Assembly (NCBI GenBank): GCA_947471745.1
Contig: CANJKZ010000430.1
Coordinates: forward strand, 558,501 to 622,500
Origin: Closterium sp. Naga37s-1
Lineage: Eukaryota > Streptophyta > Zygnematophyceae > Desmidiales > Closteriaceae
DNA length: 64,000 nucleotides
Direction of reading: 5' to 3'
The position numbers and the translations under genes are program-made. Below are positions 51,761 through 63,600 of this stretch, one piece after another (the stretch's first letter is position 1; each line of letters starts with the position of its first letter). The notes below the pieces were generated by a model. The model was not told the origin of the DNA, searched no databases, and saw nothing but the letters and a program-made list of their open reading frames with translations.

Positions 51761-53859
51761 CCAGAAGCTGAGAACCACGCCTGGAACCCTGAAACCCTGG
51801 AAGCACATGGCTGGCATAGGTAATGAAACCCTGAAACCCTGACCTAGAAACCCTGCTAATCTTACCCTCCTCCCTCTCCCCTCTCCCCCTAGTTTTGAGA
51901 CGTCTCAAAACTAGTTTTGAGACGTCTCAAGGCTGGCATAGGTAATGAAACCCTGAAACCCTGACCTAGAAACCCTGCTAATCTTACCCTCCTCCCTCTC
52001 CCCTCTCCCCCTTCCCTCACTACTCCCCTTTTTCCCGACCCTTCTCCCCTCCTCCCCCCCCACCCCGCCTCACCCACCCTCGCCACCCACCTTGGTGTTC
52101 TGAAACTCGTCTGCTTTGAGCAGCAGCGAGAAGAAATCTCCGCCCAAGCTGCCAGCAGGGGGAAGCCCCCTCTCTCCAATGCCGCTGCCCACTGCTGCCG
52201 CCACCGCCACTGCCTCCGCCGTCACAGCCGCCGCACCCCTTGCTCCTCCCCCCCCGCCCTCCCCTTCCTTTTCTTCCGTTTCTTCTGCTGTGCTGCTCCC
52301 CCCTGCCTCGTCGCCCCTCCCCGTCCCCTTCTCTGTTCTCGCGCGGGCTTTCATCTGGGACGCCTGGGGAGGGGGCGACACGGAGGGGGGAGAAGAGGGG
52401 GAAAAAGACGAAGGAGGTGGAAAGGGGGGATGACAAGGGAGGGGAAAGGGTGGGGGGGACAAGGTAGGGGATGTTAAGGGGAAGGACGAAGGAAGGCGAG
52501 GGAACGCACGGGAAAGCCGAGTAGGGATATGAGGAGATAATATATGCGGAAAAAGGAGCACTGGAATGGGGAAGGGAGAGAAGGATGAGAAGAGGAAAGG
52601 AGAAACGAGAGGTGGATGGAAATGGAAACCAGGAAAGAAAAAACGGAATGGGAGGTTGGAAAGAAAAAGCTGGGACGAGAGGGCAAGGAGAACGGATAGT
52701 GGGCAGGGAAAGAGCGAGGGAGGCCGATCCCTGATACGAGCACATGCTGATGGGAGGACAAGGGAGTGGAGTGCTGAGGGCGTTCTGAGACGAACGGAGC
52801 GAGGAGGCAACAGCATGTGGATGGAAACTAGTCTCCCAACATGGCGATTCTCTTTTTGTGCTGTCTCCGAGCGTGTGTATGTGTGTGTGTAGTACCGTGT
52901 GTGCGTGTTTAACACTCTATTTCACTACGAGCCGATCACGCACATACCAGCGCGATCCTTACATCCGCGTCCTTCATTCACAAATCAACAAACAAAAATA
53001 GCCCACTTTTCTCTCCGCAAACTCACTCACCTCTTTCCTTTCTGGACGTTTAGACACACCCACCCCAGCACCCACCCGCCGGAGGCCCCCCCTCCTCCTC
53101 CCTCCCCCCCTTCCCCCTGCACTCACTCGGCCGAGCACCCAGAGAACGATGCCCGCGAAGTCGAGCAGGCCCAGGTAGCGGTCGATCCAGCTGCTGTCGG
53201 CGGGCGCGTCCACGTTGCGCACGGGCGCCGAGAGAATGCCGTGCCGCGACAGCAGGTGAATCGCGTCCGCCACGCTCGCGTCCGACGCCACCTCGATCAC
53301 TGCGCGCCGCCACGTGGCAGCCGAGCGGGAAAGGAAAGCGGAGAAGCGAGGCGGGTGGGAGAAAAGGAGCGGGGCGGGGGGAAGGGGGGAAGGGGGGAAG
53401 TGGGGGAAGGGGGGGGAAGAGAGGGAAGTGGGGGAAAGGGGGGAAAGGAGGGAAGACGGGGAAGGAGGGAAGGGAGAAAAGTGGGGGAGCAAGCAGGAGG
53501 GAGGAAAGTGAGACGGAAAAATATTGAACAGCAAACAGACAAGCCAACAGCTCGCACTAGTAATCAACAACAACAAAAACCCAAAACTAATCCAGCCACA
53601 ACTCGCCTTGTCCGGAAGCCACGGGAGGGAAGAGCGACACGGGCAGCTTCTCAAACGCCCAATTGAGCGCTGCCTGCTCCGTGTCGCCGCTCTCTCCCGC
53701 CACCGCTTTCCCCGCCGCATCCTTAGCTCCGCCGTCCGCAGTCTCGTGGCGCTTCTTCTCCTCCTCGTCCTCCCGCTGCTGCCACAGCTCCTGTATCCGG
53801 CTGCGCAGACTGAAATGCCCGTCGCGCTGCCGACCAGGCGACGCCAGCAGCTCCGCCAT
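49089..53859 (-). CDS. KING1: SnRK1 regulatory gamma subunit, KING1-like, four CBS repeats, six exons
   Basis: Regulates the plant energy-stress kinase SnRK1; CBS pairs of this family bind nucleotides in animals and yeast. Exons by frame: 53607-53859, 53127-53299, 52091-52363, 50862-51137, 50399-50562, 49089-49431; 493 residues (Arabidopsis KING1 has about 424). Typical segments are LNWAFEKLPVSLFP, ILSAPVRNVDAP, SWIDRYLGLLDFAGIVLWVL, GSFRWAPFLPVTPDDSLL, SKYRVRSVPVVEAG, VGGVPVVAKGTRQVVGSIS, RVHRVYVTDEVGELQGVVTL and EPPDYFGDFFGGVVP. Exon 3 holds an insertion rich in Gly, Ala and Glu, which explains the extra length. Intron 1 (53300-53606) has a GC donor (CAAG|GCGAGT), forced by the phase of exon 2. 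The exact acceptor of exon 3 is less certain. Exon-edge duplications sit in introns 3 and 5. Confidence 0.88.
49510..49593 (-). repeat. Intronic duplicate of the KING1 exon 6 start
   Basis: Repeats the acceptor and SLTVAQFLEIAKGRGSSTG of the true exon (49431 downwards), 162 bp upstream. It diverges after about 25 codons into FISPLLIPATAP. It has its own AG acceptor at 49594-49595 and keeps the frame, so it could be used as an alternative exon start, but then it has no good continuation. Confidence 0.8.
50038..50272 (-). repeat. Two intronic duplicates of the KING1 exon 5 end with donor sites
   Basis: Copies at about 50189-50272 and 50038-50125 repeat SVRDIQLLLVAPQLFHDCRS and the AG|GTCATGCTCGC donor of the true exon edge at 50399. 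The nearer copy is almost identical; the farther one has Gly for Gln. They lie inside intron 5. Confidence 0.85.
51208..51557 (-). repeat. Intronic duplicate of KING1 exon 4, plus a short third copy
   Basis: 51208-51399 repeats the first two thirds of exon 4 (acceptor, VSDVAGSFRWAPF, and after a 1-bp deletion LLTLLLLVSKYRVRSVPVVEAG). The deletion breaks the frame in PDDSLL, so this copy is a pseudo-exon. A third fragment at about 51529-51557 repeats only the acceptor region. Confidence 0.85.
51685..51756. repeat. (GA)n microsatellite in KING1 intron 3
   Basis: About 36 GA units. Open frames through it (Arg/Glu or Ser/Leu repeats) are artefacts. Confidence 0.95.
51809..52012. repeat. 122-bp tandem duplication centred on a 26-bp perfect palindrome
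   Basis: The 82-bp block at 51809-51890 recurs at 51931-52012. Between them is a perfect palindrome, 51889-51914, with core GAGACGTCTC and CTAG at each end, followed by a partial second copy. The block holds AAACCCTG units resembling a degenerate plant telomere repeat. It lies in KING1 intron 3. Confidence 0.85.
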
Positions 53860-54655
53860 GCTTCGGCCGGCGGGCGCGCCTGACAACGTCTTTAACGGCC
53901 GGGCGCGTGTTACGAATTGGGGGAAGGCGAGCGTGAGAAGGTGGATGGAGGAAGAGAGGTAGAGAATGCGTGTGTTGATGCGATAAAAGAGCTTTCTCAC
54001 TCCACGCTGGCTTTAAGATTAACTTTGAGGGAACCGAAGCCCAGGAATATGTTAATTGGCTAGACAACGCGCACCCGTGATACGCTACCTATCGCATACC
54101 ACTGAATTAGTCCTAAATTACAGGGAAAACAAAACGAAATTGGCGTGCAGGAGATTGGCGTTCTGTACTTGCCGTTCATTCAATCAACAGCTGTTGACGA
54201 AATGTGGAACTAATTAGGGGAACTAATAAGCACGAACTCGAGAAGTTACAGCAAGCATATCCAAGAAGCCAGGTGGAAGAAGGAATGGCGGGCAGCGCAA
54301 ATGGCGGCAAGCGAAGCATACGTGCAAGCCAATGGAGGGAAGGAGGAGTTATTTTAGCAGCCAGGCCAGGAAATCTGCATTAGCTGGAGGAGAGTCAGCC
54401 AAACAGCGTGGAAATGCTACGCTGGAATTGCTGAGCTGTCTTTACATGAATGGAACACTAGGCCTTCCAACATCAGCCTGACGTGGTCCAGGGCATATCT
54501 GGGCTGTGTTCGGTCAGGGCTTCGGGCATTTCCAAAATCCAAGAAGCATTTTCCCCCAGCCTAAGGGAAACCCGATTTTGCTGTTGCCAAAATGTGCTGG
54601 ATGCCAATGCTTCTTCTGGGTCAATATGGAGAACGGTTGATGCTGATATACATGA
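53860..54655. other. KING1 upstream region and 5' flank of a LINE remnant
   Basis: The first few hundred bases should hold the KING1 promoter. From about 54370 the sequence may already be part of the LINE: a frame in register with the downstream ORF reads ISWRRVSQTAWKCYAG but has a stop near 54560. No clear 5' boundary is visible. Confidence 0.4.
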
Positions 54656-56206
54656 TTGTGTATATTTCTCATCTCTTGTGTATTGGGAGTGATAGACCTG
54701 AAGCAGCGGATCGACAGCATTGTGATACAAAATCTGGGAAAAGTTCTGGCGGAACAGGTGCCACTACGGAACTGGCTATGGGAAAGGGCGACCGGTTTCC
54801 CGCTCGGCTTGACTACGATCTACGCCCACCCCTCAGTGCTGAAACATTGGCTGGGCGGAGGCACGAGGTGGAAGGCAGCGGTGAAGGCGCTGTGGGAATC
54901 GAAAATTGTGACCATGGGCGACCCTGCACACAGATGGGACGCGGAGGAGGAGCAGTTGCTTTTTAACCGCAAGATTTTCTTCAGGGGTAGCTCGCCCTTT
55001 GGGAATCAGGCGGGCTCACACTGTCTGAAGGGCGTCCGTCTGGGGGACCTGGTAGCCAAAGGCGCAAATGGTAGCAGGAGTCTCAAAAGCGTGGCGGTCC
55101 TGGAACGGGAGCTGGGAGGTGAGGTGCAGAGGAAGTGGCCTCTCAAGGCATGGGAAGCGACGCCCCAGGGATGGAGAGATTTGCTGCTTAATCAATTGAC
55201 GGCGGAGGAGGTGTTCAGGGAAACAGCGCTTATCTGCTCGCCGTCGTACCGGCCGGGAAAGTTTCTTTACTATCAGCTGGAGCACGTGGAAGACGGCGTG
55301 TTATACGGAAGGAGGGTGGAAGTGGATAAAAATGGTTTCATGTCTTTGGTGACATACGCTGATGTGGGGACGGTGGATTTCCTACGAGCTACGCCCATGG
55401 CGGTCATTGACGGGAGAGTTCGTGGCCCGCTAGGAACCCCAAGGACAAGACTGTTGCACTCCCCGATCTGTGAAAAGGGAGAACGAGCCGAGCTGAGACA
55501 GCTGAGGAAGGCGATGAAACCCTTGATGTCTCAGCCCAAGCAGCAGCTGCGGTGGGAGGAGGAGACGGGGAAGAAGATCGATTGGGGGAAGGCCATCACA
55601 GTCCGGGACTCTTTGGCAACCCCATGCAGAGCGAGGGAGGTGGTGCTGAGGTTGCACAACAATAACCTGCAAGTGGGGGAGAGGCTTCCCTTCTTGGGGG
55701 AGAGGGCGAAATGCATGCACTGTGGAGGGGTGGAGTCGCAGGATCACTGTTTATTCAGCTGCCCGGCGATCCAGCCAGTGGTCGAGGTGATGAAGGGTGC
55801 GGTACAGTGCATGAACCCGGGCAGGGAAATGAAGTCCCTCGGAGACATGCTGTTCCAGAAGAGCGGCACGTCGACCGGTTTTCCGGAGGCTGCAATCATT
55901 TCAAGTACAGCACAGCAAGTGTGGCTGGAGAGGTTCAATGCGGTGTTCCGTGGCAGTCGTTTTCAGTCTAAGAGGGCACTGAGGCGCATGGCGGTTGGCT
56001 TTACAAGACACGTGAAGATATACAGCAGAGTGCGGAAACGGTCGGCTGGCAGGGGTGGTTCGAAGAGGACAGGGGAGTGGGGTCACCTGAATGCTGACGA
56101 GGCAACGGCTTTGAACAGACTGTACGAGAACGAAGCCTCGATGACGTGGAGAGCGGGCTTCAAGGCCATATGGGAAGATGGCGGTGTAGCCTTCCAGCCT
56201 CCGTAA
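54656..56206 (+). pseudogene. 5'-truncated LINE: C-terminal part of ORF2 with a zinc-binding RVT motif
   Basis: A 516-codon open frame resembles the region after reverse transcriptase in L1-type non-LTR retrotransposons. It shows LLFNRKIFFRG..GVRLGDLV and a CMHCGG...DHCLFSCPA motif (C-x2-C-x8-H-x4-C) as in the zf-RVT domain. No endonuclease or catalytic RT motif is present. About 100 bp after the stop is an A-rich tail at 56308-56332, which fits target-primed insertion. The frame itself is open, so it is either recent or, less likely, a host gene derived from a LINE. The first residues up to about 54720 may not belong to it. Confidence 0.75.
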
Positions 56207-56307
56207 GGTGGAAGGGGGGGGCTGGTTACCTGTAACCACTTGCATGCCCTCCTAGAATCAGTTACGACTGCGAGTGTATATATGCGTGTAGTGTACTTAT
56301 GCTCACC

Positions 56308-56332
56308 AAAAAAAAAAAAAATAAAAAAAAAA
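56308..56332 (+). repeat. Poly(A) tail of the LINE
   Basis: 14 A, one T, then 10 A. Marks the 3' end of the truncated LINE. I could not find a clear flanking duplication because the 5' end is not defined. Confidence 0.7.
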
Positions 56333-57707
56333 TCTCTTTAAGCTTTGTTATTGGTTTTCTTTGTGGTGAATAAAGCTGTGGTCCTCTAGATTTCTTTGTT
56401 GTATCATAGTAACATTATTCTATATGTATCCAATAGATGTTGAAATTACACGAATATATAGTATTATTCTATATAGACTACCATAGCCGTCTCAGAAATT
56501 TCTAAAGATAGGGTTCTAATGTGCAGCACCGGGCTACAGTATTCGTTCTGATCTTTTACGTTTGCGATTGTTGTGTGATTGTCGTCCAATTGTCGTTCAC
56601 AACTTGACTATACCGAGGTCGAGCAAGCAACCTCTATGGCATGGCATGGCATCCACACAGCCATGGCCCATGCCATGCCCACAGCACACAACCCCAGGAA
56701 AGTGCATCTGACCTCCACCCTGTCCCCAACCGACCAATCGCGGCTCTCCTTGTCAGGTGCAGTCCCAAGGTGGCCCATGCCAGAACCACCATCCCATCCA
56801 GCCAACCACTAACCACTGTCCGCTTCTTAGCTACCATTCTAATATACTCAGGATCAGTCTATGATATGGTTTTGCTGGGGTAACTGATAAACAGCGGCTG
56901 ATTTCCAGCACGCGAGAAGCCAATCTTGTCGGCGCTGAGGAGCCATTTCCATCAAGACATCCAGGTAAGTCTGCAACCAGAACCTGACGTTTATCGGTAT
57001 CATCCTTTCCTCCTACTCACTGAATCTGCGAGTTTGGCAATTGCCGAATCTCATCCGCGAGAAATTTTGCCCGTCGATTCGACCAACAGGAATTCGGTGT
57101 CGGTCCACGCACGCTGGCCGTTTGGCTTCCGAGATCCGACTTTTTGTTTTTTAGAGTTTTTAAGGACGCAGTTGCAGCTGCGCGGCTGAGCGGAACCAGT
57201 GTCGTGGTGCCTGGGAGGAACAAATCACGCCGTTCTCGTACGCTGCTCCCTATCCATCCCTGTCCATGCCGATTGCTCTACTTCTTTCACCGGGTTACAC
57301 GTCGTCGTCTTCATCATCTATCTGAGTTCCGTCCTCCATCCGTCGGTACCTGCCTTCCGTACCTTCCTTCCGTACCTGCCTTCCGTATCTGCCTTCGGTA
57401 CCTGCCTTCCGTACCTTCCTTCCGTACCTGCCTTCCGTATCTGCCTTCCGTACCTTCCTTCCGTACCTGCCTTCCGTATCTGCCTTCGGTACCTGCCTTC
57501 CGTATCTGCCTTCCGTACCTTCCTTCCGTACCTGCCTTCCGTACCTGCAACCGATACCTGCCTTCCGTGCCTTCCTTCCTTGTCCTGGTCGCTCTGTGCG
57601 TCTCAGATTCACCTTCAGCTTCAGCTTCTCCCCGCGGCTCTACACGGCTCCACGATTCCACTCTTTTACGATTTTCCCGCTTCCCACGTCTCCTCGGATA
57701 CGATTTC
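56333..57707 (+). promoter_or_regulatory. Upstream region of the unrecognised gene, with a 13-bp minisatellite
   Basis: ATCCAG|GTAAGT at 56964 and TTTTTTAG near 57152 could frame a leader intron. From about 57344 to 57590 a 13-bp unit, TGCCTTCCGTACC and variants, repeats some 19 times. The frame is open but has no ATG before 57708, so it is taken as 5' leader. The reverse strand gives RKAGTEGRYG-type frames that are artefacts. Confidence 0.5.
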
Positions 57708-58951
57708 ATGGGTCGGGGCCACCAATCGCATCACCCTTCCTCTTCCACGTCCCACGCTCACTCCTCCTCTCCTACCACCGAAACCACCACTCATCTCTCC
57801 TCCGCCGATCCCGCCCCGGCGGAGCAGCGGAAGCACTCTCCGCACCCGCTGCCTGAGGGGGACATGCGCAACCAGTCGCACCAGCAAACGTGCTCCGCGC
57901 AGCAGCCGTCGCAGCCTCAGGGAATGGCGTTTACGGCCGGTATTGGAAACGGTGTCTTTGTCCCCGCGCAAGGTACTTCTACTCACCATCCGCTGCCTCT
58001 CTCCCCGCCCTTCGATCCCGCCACTGCTGCTGCTGCTGCATCCGCGGCGGCAGCGAGTGACGTCCGAACCGCCGAGAACGGCGTCGCGGCGGGTGCGGCG
58101 GGCAAAGCGGCAACGGCGCAGCGAGGGCAGTCGAACAAGCGAGCGGCGATTGCGCTAGAGGGTGATGGGGATGGTGGGGAGTTCCAGCAAGGAACGTCCG
58201 CGTCTGCGGCTCAAGAAATGGGTCTTTCCGCCGATAGTGCTTCCGCCACCGGCGCCTCCGCTCCCCCAGCAGGTAGCGCCAGCGCTCTCTCTGGGGAAGC
58301 GCTCGGCGCACGAGTTGCGGAAGGGGGGGATGCGGGGAACTGGCGGGCACCAAGCGCAGGAGCAGCAGGGGCGCTCTTTCCCCTTGTTGCTCCGCTCTTC
58401 GCCCCACACGCAGCGGCAGAAGCCAAGGCGGGCGCAACAGCACTTAACTCCTCACACGCCACAACACCTGCAGCTGCAGCGACAGCAGCAGCAGCTACTG
58501 CAAATGTCACCGCTGCTGCTGCCGCTGCCGCTGCCGCTGCCGCTGCTGCGTCTATCCATGCTACGTCTCTGCCTGCGCATGCTCCGTGCTTTCCGTCCGT
58601 GTCGTCGTCACTGCCCCTGTCAGCAGGCAACTGTGCGTACCCATGCCCACTCGCCCCGGCCAGCCTCTTCCCCCTCCCATCCCCCTCTCCCTCTCTCCCA
58701 CTCGGGGCTTTTGGATTTGGCGGTGCTCATGCAGGCTCGTGCGCAGCAAGCGCAGGCGCATGCGCAGGCGCAGGCGCGGGTGCACTCGGCGCGGATGCCC
58801 CCATCTGGCCCGATGTCAGCTCGCCTGCGGCCGCTTCCGCCCTTCCGCCTGCGCTTTCTTCTGCCGCTTCCGCGTCCCCTGCGTTCCCCCTGCTCCCGCA
58901 CACCCACCAGCAGCAGCAGCAGCAGCAGCAGCCACAGCAACAACAACAGCC

Positions 58952-58987
<36 letters not shown>

Positions 58988-60427
58988 CCCACCTATTATC
59001 CGGGCTGCTAGGCCCCGTAAGGGGACGCGCTTTGTCACCCGTGCGCCTGGTGGTACTGGCGCAGGCGCAGGTGCTGTGGGCAGCGGCGGAGTGGGAGGTG
59101 GGGGCGGCGGAACAGGCGTTGGCGGCAGCGGAGGCAGTGCTGTGGGCAGTGCCGCGGGCAGTGCGTCAGGAGCTGGTATCCAGCTGTCCCTTCCTTTTGC
59201 GCCTGTTCTCACAACGCCTGCTGCTTCTGCCGCCGCCGCCGCCGCCGCCGCCGCTGCTGCTGCTGCTGCTGCTGCTGCTGCCGGTTCCTCCGCCACTGCC
59301 CCTTCTGCGGTCGCAGCAGCCCCAACAGCAGTCGCAGCAGCAGCAGCAGCAGCAGCGGCGGCGGGCGCAAGTGGCGCAGGCGTGAGGCGCACTGCGCAGG
59401 GGTCTTGGGGGGGAAGTGCAAGAGCGGGACCGGGGGAAAAGGAGGGCGGTAGCGATGCGCTGGCAGGAGTGGGGGGCAGGGGGGGCGCAGGGAAGGGCGG
59501 AGGGGCAGCAGGGGGAGGGGGAGGAGGAGGAGGAGGAGGAGGAGGAGGAGGAGGAGGAGGAGGAGGAGGAGGAGGAGGAGGAGGAGGAATAGGAGGTGGT
59601 GGTGGAATATGCAAGTCAGCTCACTGTGGGGGTCACCACCACCACCACCACCACCATCATCACCACCATCACCAGCAGCAGCAACAGCAGCAGCAGCACA
59701 ACCACGCACCAGCTGGTGCCAGGGAGACGTCAGGCAGTAGCAGCAGGGGAGAGAGTGACAGGCGGAGCGACGTGGGCAGCGGAGCGGGCGGGGAGGAGGA
59801 GCGGGTGGCGGCGCGAGTGGAAGAGGTGGAGGAGGTATCAGAGGAAGAGGCGAACAGGGTGCTGAGCGAGGCGGTGAAGGTGGGGCAGTACGGCGTGCTC
59901 TTTGCTGCGCTGCGGCGCTGTGGCGGCAGTGCCAGCAGTGCTGTGCTGGACAGGGCGTGTGCGTGGCTCATGGGGAAGAAGAGGGCGCTCAAGGCAATTA
60001 CCACCTCAGAAGCCTCGGCTATTTTCCATGTAAGGGCAAGCCTGGGTTTCCCCGTCAACACATCTGTATCATTCTCTATTAGGCTTGTTGGTGCGGGCTC
60101 AATGAGGGCAATCTTCTGCTTTCCTTGGAAGTTGCATGTTTCCATGATGGCCCATGGTAGTAGCTGTTCTGACCTTTGATAAATTTCAAAAGTCTATCCA
60201 ATACATGATGACTTAATGTATTTGTGATCCGACGAGAGTTGAAGGGAGGCTTGTATGTGTTTGCTTGCATTCGTGCGTGCACGTTTGCGCTTGTACACAT
60301 GCGGTGTGACTTTGATCGCACGTGCGGTCGCAACTCCGGCTGTCATTTGTCGTGCGTAAACCATATCTACGCCCATCACTCTCTTCTGACTGTCCTTTTG
60401 TGTGTGTGTGTGCATGTTTGTGTGTAC

Positions 60428-60458
<31 letters not shown>

Positions 60459-60609
60459 CATGTTTGTGTGTGTGTGTGCGTGTGTGTGTGTCTGTGTGTG
60501 CATTGTGCATGTTTGTGTGTGTGTGCATGCTTGTGTGTGTGTGTGTGTGCATGTTTGTGTGTGTGTGTGTGTGTGCATGTTTGTGTGTGTGTGTGTGTGT
60601 GTGCGTGCG

Positions 60610-60654
<45 letters not shown>

Positions 60655-63600
60655 ATGTTTCTGTGTGCGTGCACATGTGTGCGCGTGTGTGTGCGTGTGT
60701 GCACGTGTGCATGTGTGCATATGTTCATATGTGCATGTGTGCATGTTTGCATGTTGGCATGTGTGCCACGTGTGCCATGTGTGCCACGTGTGCCATGTGT
60801 GTCATGTGTGCATGCATGCATGCGTGCATCAGGTGGTGGCGGCGCGCACATCGCCTATAATGGAGGATTTCAAGGACTGGCTGGCGTTCAAGGCAGAGCC
60901 AGCAGCGGTGGAGAAGCTCATGCACTCAAGGGCGTCACAGGTGTGCTGTGCTGTGCTGTGCTGTGCTGTGCTGTGCCCCACTCCCACTGTGCACGTGTGC
61001 CATGTCCCTGCCATGTCCCTGCCATGCCCCTGCCATGCACATGCTTGTGCCATGTTGCCCGTGTTGCCCATGTGCCCATGTGCCCATGCTGACTGCTGCT
61101 TCTGCTCTGAAGACTCTGCATCAGTATTTTACATCCGTGTGCCGTTCTTGCTTCTCACCCTGTCCCCATCTGCCATTGACCCTCTTCAATCTCTCTCTGC
61201 CCCTCCCGCCCCCCTTGCGGCCGGCCCTCCATGTCCATGTCCATGTCAACCAACAGCGGGACACCTGTCATCTCGCCTCATCGTCCTCGTCATCCTCGTT
61301 ATCCTCCACGTCACTGGGCCTTCAACCCGGTCCCTTCCCGTGCACTGCACGGCCTGCCACCTCCACCTCCACCTCCTCTTCCACTTCCCCACTCCCCTCG
61401 AGCAGCGGTAAGAGCACCGCACCAGGGGGGGCAGGAGGAGGAGGAGGTGGAGGAGGAACCTCCAATCCCTTAGGTTCTCCTTCCCACCTCTGCCCCTCTC
61501 CCGCCACTACCACTTGCACCACCACCGCCACCGCCACCACCACTGCCACAACCACCACCACCAGCAGCAGCGGTACCAAAGCCAGCACTGTCAGCGACGC
61601 ACCAGCGTCCCTGCTCTCCCTATCAACGCCGTCCCCGCCGCGCAAGGACCCCGTATCAGAAGCCAAGGCGACAGCAACAGCAGCTCTGCAGGCAGCATTG
61701 GAATCACGAGACATAGCCCGCATGGTGGAGGCTCTCAGATGCCACCGCAGCAAGGCCACTCCCAAGGCCGTGAGGGTGGTTCAGCAGGAGGTGAACCGGC
61801 TGCTGTTTGGGGATGGGGGGGCGAGTGGGGGCGGGAGCAGAGCGAGTGGTGCGGCCGGGGGAGGGGATGGGGGAGCGCGTGGGGGGGGAGCTGGTGCTGC
61901 TGGTGCTGCTGGGACAGCAGGTTCAGGCGCTGCTGGTGCTGCTGGTGCTGCTGGTGGTAATGCTGCTGGTGGTAATGCTGCTGGTGCTGCCGGTGGGTTG
62001 TCAGGAGGTGCAGCCTCGAGTGTGGCAGCAAGTGCACATGCACAGGCAGTGTCGGGCGGCCATGCGTGCTGCAACAACCCCGCATGCGTGCACCGCTCCT
62101 TCCCCGCCCCTGCTAGCCCCTACCCTAATCTCGCTCATGCCGCTGCTGCCACAGCAACTGCAGCCAACGCCGCGTCCCTGCAGCAAAGCGGTGCTGGGGG
62201 AGGCGCAGGGGGAGGGGGAGGGGGAGGCGCAGGGGGAGGGGGAGGGGGAGGGGCAGGGGGACACGGAGTGTTGCAAAAGGTTGGAGAAGGCAGAGGGCGG
62301 GGGAAAGGAGTGGTGGCGGCGGATGGGGGAAGGTTTGGCGGGGGAGGGGAAGCAGTAGCAGCGGGAGGAGGAGACGCGGGAGGGGCAGTGGCGGAACGAG
62401 GGGGGAAGATGGATGGCGCCTTTGCATCTTCTGCTGGTGAGTGTGGGGCTAAATATATGCGTGTACATGGGTATGGCTGGTATGGATGGGCATGGGTGTA
62501 TGTATGGACGTGCATATGTATATGATATGGCCATGGTCATGGATACAAAGATGCGTGTGTTTTGTCACAATTGCAATGCTCCAACATAATTCCATCATGT
62601 GATGATAGCTTCTTACAACTCACCTCCGTACTGGGGTGAACCTGGATTATCATTCCAAAGGGGGAGGGGGAGGGAATAATTTTTGCAAGCGGGAGAGGCA
62701 GGAACTGAAGAGGGATGAGGTTATTTTCTGCAAGGTATTGAGTACTGCCCACTTCTCCTCTCTGTCCAGCCTCATGCCTGCAGCAGCTTCTGCTGCTGCT
62801 GCTGCTGCAATGAGAGGAGAAGTCCTATTTGCTGTAGTGCCGCTTTCATTGCCATGGCATGTTCCAACCATAGCCAGAACAAACGCCAACAACAGCCACC
62901 ACAAACCTTAACTCCCCTGCTCTTTGATTCAGATTTCAGCTTCCTTTGTGGTTGTCTGTCCGGGCGACCTTGTCTTTCACTTGCACTTGGAACAGAATTC
63001 TCCGGAGTGTTAGCCGCTTGAGGCTTCTTATAATTTCTTTGTGGCTGTGCTTGCTTGCTACCTTATCTGTCTCTTGCACCACGAACAGCAGTGTCTGGAC
63101 CTTCTGCAGCAGCAGCATCAGCAGCAGCTGCAGCAGCAACTGCTGCCACAGCAGCAACATCAGAAGCAGCAGCATCACCAGCATCAGCGGCAGCACAGCA
63201 GCAACAGCCTCGTCTAGTGTGCCCCTTCCCGTCGCCCACTCCAGGATCAAATGCTTCAGGTGAGCCTCTCAGGCTAACTTTTACCACTGTGTCCTCTCTG
63301 CTCTCTGCTCTCTGCTCTCTTCTCGCTGCTCTCTCTTCTCTTCTCTGTGCGCAGTGCTCTGTGCTTGTGTGCCTGGCACCATGTGCAACCATTTCTTAAG
63401 CAACCATGTCGCATAGTGTTCGCTTGTTCACCCGCCTGCTCTCATTCTCACTGAATTCTCCCTCCGCCTCCCCACATCATTGACTGTGCCGCCTCAACCA
63501 ACGCCATCCACTCACGCTTCCATCACCATCACCATCACCATTATCAACTCTGCATGCGCCTGCCTGTACAGACATGCTGTGTGGGGTTGGAATCGGGATC

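Noticed and set aside
51781-51860. Interstitial telomere repeat (AAACCCTG units)
   Set aside because: Only a few units and not the canonical CCCTAAA; part of a duplicated intronic block.
52070-52915. 281-codon Pro/Ser/Phe-rich frame on the minus strand as an extra KING1 exon
   Set aside because: Only its downstream third (52091-52363) fits the protein; the rest is pyrimidine-rich intron 2 sequence with AG acceptors.
58727-59614. 295-codon Pro/Ala/Cys-rich frame on the minus strand
   Set aside because: Antisense of the Gly, Gln and Ala runs of the unrecognised gene.
60213-60860. Frames of His-Thr and Cys-Val repeats over 100 codons
   Set aside because: Direct products of the GT microsatellite within an intron.
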